From Branchiostoma floridae (lineage: Eukaryota; Chordata; Leptocardii; Amphioxiformes; Branchiostomatidae): a DNA stretch of 64,000 nt. Below the pieces are notes generated by a model. It saw only the letters and a program-made list of their open reading frames with translations, was not told the DNA's origin and did not search any database. The position numbers and the translations under genes were made by a program. Numbering within the stretch: position 1 is the stretch's first letter; each line of letters opens with the position of its first letter. The stretch covers positions 6,534,976 through 6,598,975 of the forward strand of contig NC_049990.1 in the NCBI RefSeq assembly GCF_000003815.2, given 5' to 3'. Positions 1-12,000 of this stretch are shown piece after piece.

Positions 1-3000
1 GCATGTGACAAGCTCTACGTGGGTACCGCCAACGACCTAAGATTACATTGTGGGTGAAGCCACGTTTCAACTGTCAACCGTGCCCAGCACCATTGGACCC
101 AAGCCAAACCATAACTCCAATTCTCCAGACAGAAGTATCCTTTTACACAATTTATGCCATGCACGCTTCCACTTTGCAATATTTACATCGCCGTGGACGC
201 ACACCAATGTAAACAAACAACCAAACAAAATAATTAGAATAAAACCAAGGAACAAAAGTCTTAAAGAAATCACCTAGAAAATGAAATGGACATTGTCTTA
301 CCATGAAGTTTGTTAGTCGCCTGAAAATCTTCGTCTTCATAGTCTACCTGATCCGGAGTGTTGCAGAACATTCTGACGTTGTCTTCAATATACCAGCTCA
401 AGTTTTCATCAAACACGCTGAAGAGAAGGGGGAACTCCCGATCTACGTCACGTCGGCCGCCATCGGGAGAAAGCGAGCCTTTCCGACAAACGACGAGCGG
501 GCCGATCAGTCCCGAGTTGGTGTCACGAACGGGGTCAACGCTGGAGTAGTATGCCCACGTGACGCAATTTCCGTCCGCCTCTGTTGGGCCAGATCTGATA
601 ACGAATTCGACGAAACAAAAAGAATGAAACTCATTCATCATATATATATTGAGTTCAAATTGAGTTTCAAAGTCCGAAAGCAAAGAAGTGAAAATTTTGA
701 TAAAGTTACAATAAGCTGGTACCTACACTAAAATGCGCATGCACAACTAGATGGATTGTGGATAATGTGTCAAAGGTGAGGGCCCCTTACATGAAGACTA
801 GACCATGCTCAGAAGAGTTTTGTTTCTGGCTAAGCTAACAGACGTCGGAATCAATTTGTCCTGCATGCAACAGTTATACTTACCTTTCCGGTACGCTCCA
901 CGTGTACGCCTTGGTCTCCCCAGGGTTCACTCCGACTCTCTGTCCGGTTGCTCTCAGCCCGTTTTGGTACAGCGCCCCTTCGCTCCCCTTGTCGTACATC
1001 ACACCGTGTGGGTGAAGCGAAAATCGACGGGATGCCAAGTTCCGAAAAATCACGACGATGACGTCACCAATTTCCGCTCGTATGATTGGTCCGAGTAGGC
1101 CGTACGTTTCTGGTCTCGCCACCTCTTGTGTGAAGGTGCCGTCGGTGAATTCTCTGTACACGGCTTTCTTGTACACCGATCCAATGGTTGTGTCTGAGGC
1201 CCTAAGAAAGTCATGTTCACCACTGTTGGCAATAAAAAAAGCAGTTAAGAGTTTTGCGTCTATCGTAATATTGACAAAAAATGGTAATCATATCATTACA
1301 GATTCGCTTCAAACAAACTGTAGTGTTAATTCTCCATGCACTTTCAACTAAAAGCACTGTAAAACATGAAATGTTTGTAGTGGTCTTATCTTCACGGCTT
1401 TCGAGATTAGGCCATGTTGATTTGATTATATGGATGACATCCTCCGGGAACTCCAAAACTGATGCGAGCGAGCGAATAAAAAAACAGTTTGGCCAAAAAA
1501 AAAAGTTACCTTCAGTATAAAATCAAAGTGGCCAGGAAGGTTGAACATAGGACTAAACACACATAGTATGGTATACCAACAGTTAGGTGTAGGGACCAGT
1601 ACATCATACGGGTGCAAAACATTTTTTTCTTCTTGGACCAATAAAAAAAAAGACCTGAAAAAAAAACAGAGGAACAGGTTTCGCCAATTACAAAATGGAC
1701 ACACTATGTCGGTAGCCATTTGGGGTCTAACCGGGGGGCCAAGAAGACAACAAGAGCGAAGTCAAGTAGAGTTTATAGTCAATTGCACCAAGTTTCTACA
1801 GTCAAAGGTACAGAGACAGTTAGCCTTTATTACATGGAGATGGGATTTTAAAATGCAGTGGGAGTCCAATAATCCACCAAACAGATTCCTTTGTAGCAAA
1901 ATCGACCAATTACCATTGTTTTGAGTATTGCCATTTCTCAAGTTTCCACAGACAATCAGGTCAAGGTTCATGTCCGGACCTGGAAATGATCCTCTGGACC
2001 TGAATTTTCTGTACTGGTACCTCCCCCAACCAACAATAGATTTTTCACATCTTATTCTTTGACTTTAGATTCATTTTGGCATTCTATGGCATTAGTTATC
2101 AGTTTTCTGATACTTTTTTTGCAATCTACGGAATATTTGTGCTCATTTTACAGCTGCTTTGCACAATTTATTGTGTGGTCGAAAACTTTTTTTTTTTTTG
2201 GAAATGGCCGAAAATTGGTGCGAGCGCGGATGTCATCCATATAATCAAATCAACGTGGCCTTGCTACCGAAAAAAGTATACTGGCAACTTCAACAAAAGA
2301 CGAATGCTTGCCAACAAACCTTACACCTTAACAACGAGGTTCATGGTTCAAACTGCACATGCACAGTGAAAGGCAATTTCGGTAGTATGTCAAAGGTGAA
2401 AGCCCCTAAAGCATATACAAAACAGATCTCGACGTGTATTAAGCATAATCTAGGCAAGAACTGTTAAGCCAGTGGCTTTAACCTTCGACATATCATCAAC
2501 AATACATTGCGCCGTGCATGTGTAGTTAAAACCATGAGTTTCCTCATACTTACTCTGTAACGTTTATAGGATTCCCATGTACGTCCTCCTTGACTTCAGC
2601 GTAGTCCCATTCCAGCTCGACCGCGGCGATGTAGTAAGTTCGCACTTGGCCATGGTTAACAGTAAGTTCCTGTGGGTGAGATCGCTCATCTGGATAACAG
2701 TCTTCCACTACATACTTCGCCTTCATGCCTGCGCTGTAGTGATCATTGGTTCGACATTCTAGAGCCCATTCGCCTAATGTAACACAAGAAAATACGTCAT
2801 ATCAACGAGCCAACAATACTTCCAATTCTCCAAGTATCCTATTACACCATTCCCGCCGTACATGCTGCTAATTTATGATATTTCCATTACTGCTACTCAC
2901 ATCAAGGCAAACAAACAAACTAACTAACCGTTTACCACGATGGTCCAAAAGGGCATGAAAAATCCCCACTTGTGGGACATGAATATTGATGATAATTAGA

Positions 3001-6000
3001 TGTCAATCACTGTTGTCTCCATTGGAAACTGTCCGTGATTGGTTGAAAATTTAAAAGGCGGGTCGTAGTGATGTTTATGTTACGATATCTCCCCCGTGTC
3101 AACGTCGCTATTCATATGCGTTACCTGCCGCTGGTTTCAATTGTTATTAGATTAGCACGTTTTAACAATACCAATTCGTTGCCTGACTCAAAACCAACAG
3201 GATTTTCAGTATAGTTTTGTCCATCTTATGGTCGAAATACCCAAAGATATTCCATCATCAAAAAAAAAATCAGCTTGCCGCTGGTGAAGTTGGACGATTT
3301 ACTCGTGCTGGGTTTCGACGGCAAAAGATTCAATATGGCGCTAGTAGTAGTAAAATACTCCAAACTGAACGTATTTGTAATATAAACAGCTTTACCAAAC
3401 CACTTTTCAGCGACAAATCATTGACAGGATACGGTTTGAAAGTTCCTTCCGATAAAATAGTACAAGATAGCGCAACAGTTGGAACGGATTGGTTGCACCG
3501 AGCGCTACTGTGCTCAAATAGAAGACACCATTTATTAAACTGTCCATGGCCAGTCCCAGTTTGTATGTTTTTCTCTCCAATCATTGCCCAGGTTGTAGAC
3601 CAACCTTAAAGTTTATTTGTAATCCTGAACTGGCATTTTAGACCTTTTCAAAAAGGTGCTTTGTAAATTGTTACGAATGACCGACGCCGTCAGTTCTTGA
3701 CAACAATCATCCCGCTTGGGTAACATCATTTGTAGCAGCATGGGTGAGTTGTACATTAAAAAAAAACAGGCACCATTTATTTTGAGACCAATTATCTAAT
3801 TGAGTCACATATTCTTTGAAATGTATTCTAGTCATTTTGAAAGTCCTGAAATGAATTAAGTAACGTTCTGTTTAGTTTAATAAAGAAAACAATCCGAAGC
3901 CGCACGCAACATTTCCCACCACAATACAGTAGACTATCACATTGACCTGAGATGAACCGGCGGGCGCCATGTTTGATTTCCCAAGCGGTCACGAAAACTC
4001 GACCCAAAAACAGAATAAAGAAGGAAAAATACACAAGCATACACAAAACACACACAACTTAGGAGGATGAAAACTTAAGTCTGATTCATGTAACCGATGC
4101 CCAGAATATAGTTGTGTTTAATACACAATCAAATCAAATTACGGAACGATAGTGAAAAAAAAGAAACGTGGTTCGTCCAAAACTAGCTTAAAACAAGCAG
4201 CTTTGACCAAAACTCCTTGCTTGTAACTTACAGGGCAAAAGTACAGAATACACACACCAAACGATTTCAGAGACTTTGATTTACAGTTGAAAACCCCGCT
4301 CCCAGAACAGGCACAAAGAGATGATTTGCATGAAAGTGCCCGCGAAGACAAAGGGGCGCTAATAAGGCTCTGTCATCTATGCCAACACCGCCTCATTATA
4401 GCTTCAAAACATCTCTTTTTCAGCGTGGAAACTCTGAATAAAGTGCACATTTCATATTTTGACCGATATCTTCCGATCCTACCGATAAAATGAAACAAAA
4501 ACTACTCCATTAGAAAGAGCAAAGGCCGCCCGCCATCTTGGTTTTCGTACTTGTTTTTCTATCGGTGCGATCAGGAATTATGGGAGAAAAAAGTATCGGT
4601 AAATAGGAACAGGATTTTAAATGTATCAGACATAAAAAACTACACAGTAGAAATTGATTTTAGAAAGTTTGAGCTTAGATAAGGGTATAAATGTTTGATT
4701 CCAACGTAAATGAGAAAAAAAAGTCGGTGGGGTTCAGAGTTCAGCGACCGAAAGTGACTTTTGCCACGTCCCGTGAAAGCGGGGATTTGAGCACTGTATT
4801 ACACTGGCATTTTTTAAGTTTTACGTCGTTTCAAGGGTGACATTTTCATTTATCATGTATATACTTTTGTTAATTTATATCATAAACTAATCGATCGTAA
4901 TCTTGGGAAATGCTTCTGCTGCTTTCTGTATATATGCCGTGCGGCACTTCAGACCCGCCTGTGGGTGTGGCCTATTAGCATAGCAACGAGAAGAATAGCC
5001 TAGCAACGGACCAGCGTGTACAATACCTCCGTTCTGGACATGTAAACGGGAAATGAACTGTTTAAAACATATCTCAAATATTCGCTCGTTTGTTTAATCC
5101 ACCAACAAGGCGAACGCTAGATGACGTCACATGACTTACCGACGTTGTCTGGAACCATCGACAGGGTCTCTGCAGTTCCAGGAAAAACCGCTATGGCGTC
5201 CCTGTACTGCTGGTGGTACGTCAAGGTCTCCCCATGGAACACCGCGGTGTGGATGTCCACTTCAGTACCAAGGCCAATCACGTGCCATGTGACGTTGTCT
5301 CCCTTGCACATGCGCATGGTGGGAAGGTTACCGTACATGTAACCATTTATGGCTGAAAGAAAATAAAGACAATCATTTTTGCTTGTTTGTTTGTTTGTCG
5401 TCTGCTGTTTTCTCTTTTGAATGCTCTACCTGTGAGTCATGGCTTCCACGGTATTGTTGATCAGCCTGTTAAGTTAAGATGTACTACTTTGTATATACGA
5501 TCCAATTGGCCGCATTGTTGTATACGATACACAAACTTACGATATGACATATGTCCAAAAAGGGTTGGGTACCGTGCATGAGGTTTGACTCTGCAAAGTC
5601 CGCGTCTGCGCTGTCCACTCCATCCGGGTCCTTGCAGAATTCCCGGATGTTGTCGTCCAGGTACCAGCTCAAGTTCTCGTCGATGACCGAGAAGAGCAGG
5701 AAGAACTCGTGATCCACGTTTTTCTGCAATGGTTGGCAAATTCCAGTTTTAAATAAGTTACTTGAAATGTTCAACAAAAGACCAATTTCTGCACCACATT
5801 TGGTAAGACGATATCCAAAAGGCATAAAGGTCCAACAGGCTACAGTTAAAGTGATGATATTAATATAAATACTTAGTAATGCTACTTTTTTGTTATGATT
5901 CTTCCGTTCTAAGATCAGTAACATATGTTGACTTGTGACTTATAGTCAACTTGTGTTGATGTCTTTTTGTAAACATTGGCTTCAAGACCACAAGCAGCTA

Positions 6001-9000
6001 ATATAAAGCATTAGTGGTTACACAACCATAGAGCGAAAAGTTCACCTGTTTTCCTGATTCAGCCAATGCACCTCGCCTACAAACAAGCAAGGGACCAATC
6101 AGCCCAGAGGACGGATCGGCAACGGGGTCAACGCCTGATCGGTAGAACCTTGTCAGGCAGGCGGGGTCACCCTCTGCCGGGCCGAAGTCTTCCGGAACGG
6201 TCCAGCGGTACGTGTAGGTCTCATTGGGCAAGACGCCTTGTCTTTGTCCCAAAGCTGCAAATGTAAAATTAAGTTTTGATATATAGCTCTAGTCCGTTAC
6301 GTCAAGAACTATAATGAGTGCATTCTTTCAGGTTTTACTGCTAAAAACCCCCAAACTAACCATTCTAGATTATCTTTAATTTCATTAAGTATAAAAAAAA
6401 GAACTTAGTGATCTCCAGAAGTTTGGGCGAAGATGCAATTCATCATTTGATTCGATTCATCGACAAATCGGTGGCAAGGAAATATATGTTGTAGTGTGCT
6501 TGTCGAATTATATGGCTAGCGCTTTTGTGGTTTTCCTCACCGTCTCCATAGAAACTGCCTTCGTTTCTTTTATCATAGGCGACGCCATGCGGTTGGATAC
6601 TGTACTCCCTGTCCGCCATGTTCCGAAAGGTCACGACGATCTCATCGCCGACCTCTGACCTTATGACCGGACCCAGAATTCCATGGTGCTTCTCCTCTGT
6701 AGTCCGTTCCTTTGGACGGGTGAAGGTGTGGTCCTCATATTCCACAAAGCGGACTTTCTTGTAAGTTCCGCCAATTCTGTGCGCCGTGGTCTCAAAGAAA
6801 ACCACCGAATCACTGACAAATTGAAATGAAATGTTAAATTTCCGACGATTATGGCACTGGTATCCAGTCTACCGTGGATTGGCCCGTACGCGTCAGATAA
6901 AGGCTATATTATATGGTCTTATATATATAGTCTGTATTGAGTAGTCTCGTAGGCTGACTTATGACTATGAGTGTAGGTCGGACATTGAGTAGTCTCGTAG
7001 GCTGACTTATGACTATGAGTGTAGGTCGGACAGTTGGCAGGCAAATAACGTGATACTATGTAACAAAATATCAACCGGAAACGGAAACAATATGGCGCAT
7101 GCATGACGTCAAGTTCAAAAAGGAATTGCGAAAACAATTAAGTTTGACACATATTCATCACAACATTTAAATTAAGTTAAATCTTAACCGTAAGATCTAA
7201 AAAGAAATCTGTAAAACATATACCTTTCCGGTTTTACTAGACTTCCTCCGTCAAACAGATTTTGTCCTGAAGGTCCGTAGTCCCAGTAGACGATCTCGGC
7301 GGCGATGTAATATTCCCGTGTTCTTCCTCCGATATAGACCAGTTGCACTTGTTGTTGTTGTTGTTGTTGCCCTTGCCACTTCGCTCCACAATCTTCCACG
7401 TTTAACAACGCCTGCATCCCACCTAGGATTGTAATGATAAGTAATCTCACGTAGCACTATGGACAAACATTTAATGCAATGTTATCAGGAAGCCTCCTTG
7501 ATAAAACTTCCTTGCGCCGAAACAAATCTATTCGAAGACGCTATATGGACTTTTAGAAGTCTGCAAATGTGAGCTCTCCACCGACCGGTAGATAACATTT
7601 GACAGTTTTTTACGTTTTCTATGTATTTGTATAGGGAATTCCAATTGTGGGCTGTGGCCTGCAAATAGGCTCAGATACATTTTGTTGCATTCACACACCT
7701 TCCACGGCCATTGCTTATCCATCTAAACCAAACTTTAACATTTTACACTGAACATATTCGTAGCCACATAATGGACAATACCGCTGTAATGGTCGTTGAC
7801 CTCACAGTTGACCATCCATGTTCCGGGGCCGCGCGCTTCCATCCGAGCAGTGATGAAGGATGCCGGGAAGAGTGAGATGGCGTCCGCGGTATGACGCTGC
7901 AGAGATACACAGATAGTGCACAACAGTTAAACGAGCAAAATGAACTTCAAAAGTTAGCATGAAAGTTAGTCGGAAAGTTCAAAATTCCGTTGAGTAAACC
8001 TTCTTTAGAACTTTTTTTTTTCATTTACCAGAAATAAAAGTACTTCACATGTAGCAATGTTTATCTATTTATCAATGTTATACTCTCTTTTAGTTATTTC
8101 TAAATCACTTTAAAACTGACTTGGGTAAAATAGCCTTGAATCAGGCCGTCATTTTATGCATGGGATAGTGACGTTTTGTATTTAAACCATTGTACGATTA
8201 ATCGAGATGGATCGGGTGACTTAAAGCTAAGTGACAACCCACCGTACGTGCAAATACGTGCTGTCTACGTGCCAAAATGTGGGCAATCTTTTGGGATCCG
8301 TAAGTAGTAAGTACTGCATCCGTACGAACTCGTATGGAATCCGACGGATTTTGGAGCACGCAGACACGCCGTAGAACATGCAGACAAAACGTTGTGTGCC
8401 ATCGGGCTGCGGATTGGCCCCCCTAACGTGTCAGTACGGGCGACGCGTGACCATGACCTAAAAATTAACACGGCAGCGCCCATGACCCGAAGATAAAAAA
8501 GAATATTTTTTCCTCGCAAAACCCGTAAATCCTACAACATGCACACGTGCCTACTGAAGGCTACTAATATAAGTTGCTTAACAAAGTATTCTTTTTGCTG
8601 CCATACGGCATACGAACCTGCATCTCTAGGCTCTGCCCTCTGAAGTGAACGGTGTGCATGTCGACCTCGCCTCCCAGTCCCACCAGATGCCAGCTGACCG
8701 TGTCACCTTCACATATCACAAGTCCTGGCAGGTTTCCGTACAGGTAGCCGTTGATGCCATGCATCAAGTTACTTTCCTAGAAAGCAAGATAAGTGTATGA
8801 AACATGCCATTTGCAACTTCAGTGCAGCACCACATTGGCCCAGTTATAATTTATAATTTTGTGTTCATGAATAAAAAAAATAAGTAAGGTAGATGGGTAG
8901 CAGCAGGAATACCATGAAGTCTTCATCCTCTACATCTACGGAGTCTGGATCTGTGCAGAATTCCCGGATGTTGTCTTCCAGGTAAAAGCTCTTGTTTTCG

Positions 9001-12000
9001 TCAGTCACGCTGAACAACAAGACGAACTCATGGTCCACCTTCTCATGGCCGTCAGCAGTTAGGGCTCCTGGAAAACACAGTTTAAGATCATATAGGATGT
9101 TAGCACGTGTGACCAGTAACTGAAAACACATTTATTCAAGAATTTAGAAAACACCCTTCTGGGCCTACGTCACATTTCCAAACCGGAGCCCGACCGGGCA
9201 GCTTTCGGGAACGAAAAGTATGATTAAAGGACACCAAACTATACAAGACATAAAGAGAATAGTCGTGGGCATCATTTGTGTAAACTATATTTTTACGTAT
9301 ACATTTCTATTTTTCGTTTCCAAAAGCGCGGCCGGGCCCCGGACATATGAGAGGCCCGACTCTTGTACGTCTGAAGTAACAGTCTTGGCCACTTAATTTT
9401 GCAACAACAGGCGTTAAACACCGATAATGAGCCGACACCTCACACCTGCTTGGAGATGAGGTTAGGCTTCTTTGCACTGAATGAAAAATGCAGGTATATC
9501 GGGTGGCCCAAATCGGAAGATGTACGCAAAGCAATACACGCACGTGCCCCAAAAGAAAAGAAAAACACGCTAGGGGATGCAATACACCTTCGTGTTAAAT
9601 CGTGCGGTGACGAAACTCATGCAGCGTGTTTTTCACCTGCAGCAACCTCGGTATAGCTAAAAAAATGTGAATATGTCACCTTTTTTACAGATGACGAGAG
9701 GACCGGCCAGCCCGGTGTAGATGTCTCGGCTGTGGTCCTGGTGAGAGTGGTACATCCACGTCAGGCAGTCGGGATCGTCCTCCAGCGGCGAGTCCACCTC
9801 CCTCACCCGCCACGTGTACGTGTGCGTCCCGTTCGGAGGCACGAAGTCGTCCAGCTTACTGGCCCCACTGGTGCCATCGTTGTAGAGAGATCCTATAGGA
9901 AATGACGTGGAATACATTTCAAAAGACAGGTGGATTTTTGTGATATTTGGTATGGGGTCGATATAAACTTGCAGGGACCGTTGACTCTGTTTGTAAAGTG
10001 ATCCCGTAGAAAGTTATTTGGAACATATCTCAAATGAGACGGGGGTCGATATAGACTTCGACTCAGTTCGTAGAGAGATCCTGTTAGCCTGGTTTCCAGC
10101 CGTAATATAGCTCCCGAGTCTCTTCTCTCCTCTTTGCAATAAAGAGGAGAGAAGAGACTCGGGATCTATATTACGACTGGATACCAGGCTAAGATCCTGT
10201 GGGAAAAGATTTGGAATATATGTCAAATGGGACGGGGGTCGATATATACTTACAATGACCTTTGACCTACGCTAAACATAATCCATGACAACCTAAACAA
10301 ATAAACCCATTAACAAACGGCACTGAAAGCAAAACAACCTCAGAAATGTGATAAATACACTTTCAACGTACCCTCTGACATCTTGTCATAGAGGACACCA
10401 TGCGGATGCATTGAGCAGTGCAGCTTTGGTAACAGGTTCTTGAAGTGAATGGTGATGACGTCACCGACCTCAGCCGCCATAACCGGGCCAAGAAATCCCA
10501 ACCAATCAGGACGTTCCGTCTTCACGGTGTAGGTTTGATCCATGTACTCCCGGAACAGAGCCTTCTTGTAGACAGAGCCGATCCGGTTTGGCCCTCTCTC
10601 CAGAAAAACGCTCGCGTCACTATAAAGGGGAGGAATTGTCGGTTAAAGATTGCAACCTAATTGAATCTGTCCAGCTCACTGCAGCTCGAATTTGCACAGG
10701 TGCAATGAGAGGAACAAGTAACGACAGTATCTTGTCAGAAGTTGGGTGGGAAACTACTGCCAGCAGACGCCAAAAGCACAAACTTATTCATTTTTACAAA
10801 ATGGTTAACGGTTTAACACCTGAATATCTTTGTGAAATTATTCCACCCCAGATCTGTGACCGCACTACATACAGCCTTCGTGCTAATCAAAATTATATCC
10901 AAATTCCTTCTAGAACTGAGAAGTACAGGAGATCATTCTTACCTTCCTCTGTTCTTTCATGGAATAAACTACCGCTCACTACCAGAGTATCTCCCTCTGT
11001 TGCTAGCTTCAAAAATGAGTTGGAGTCTTTTTTCTATAGACCTCCTACCCACCTTCACTTCTCGCATGGTCCCAGATTCCCAGCAATCCATCTCACTAGA
11101 CTTAGACTTAACTTCGGTCAGTTGAATTTCCACCTGTTCCAACATAAATGTGTAAATAGTCCTATGTGTAAATGTGGCCACCCTAACGAATCAACTATAC
11201 ATTATTTTCTACACTGTCCTCTATACAATGATGCAAGACTTCATATGTTGTCATCTTTAACCACTATGTTCATGCAGGGTATCTTACCATTTGACCCAAG
11301 ACACACCACTGAAAATATTTTATGTTCAACCTTACTCAGGGGAAACCCAGTACTATCTACCATTCAGAACTGTCATTTATTTGATGTTGTATTGAAGTTC
11401 ATCAAACAGACAGATCGTTTTAGCTGAACCTTATTTGATTATTTCTAAGTTTGTTTATCAGCCATATGTCACTCTGTTGTTTGATTCCTTGTTTATTTTC
11501 ATGTAGTTATTTCTTGTGTTCAATAGACAGGTTGTTTAAGTTGATTTATAACCTTATTTGATTACTTCTAAGTTTGTATGCCAGCTACACGTCACTTTGT
11601 TATTTGATTCCTTGTTGTTTTATTTCATGTCATTATCATTATCTCTTGCCTTTGTTATTTAGCGTTTTGTAGTCCTGTATGTGTGTCTTTATTTTGTTTA
11701 TGTACATGAGGAGAAGACCTCGATAAGCAGGGTCTGCTTTCCGTCTCATCCTCTTTAAAGAAATGTGAATAAAAAAAAAAAAAAAAAAAGGGGAGGAAAC
11801 TTTGACTGAGGATAAGACTGTTGTATTGTATTCGTTATGACCTGTCCTTCAAAGCTGACATTAGAGCAGACCATGAGAGACCAATACAACCGTAGTTCCT
11901 ACAATTTTCCAGATCATCATTTGTTGGGTTTGACGTGTTCTTTTGAGGTAGTAAAAGACAAATGTACCTTCTTTTTTTATGATACATTGAATCATACTTG

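Noticed and set aside
1-301. Search for the next oxidase exon left of exon 14
   Set aside because: The expected INGYxYGNLP-type sequence does not appear in these bases, so the next exon must be outside the window.
10588-11427. A host gene on the plus strand in oxidase intron 1
   Set aside because: The frame is a retrotransposon C-terminus with poly-A and target duplications; its first codons are antisense oxidase exon 2.
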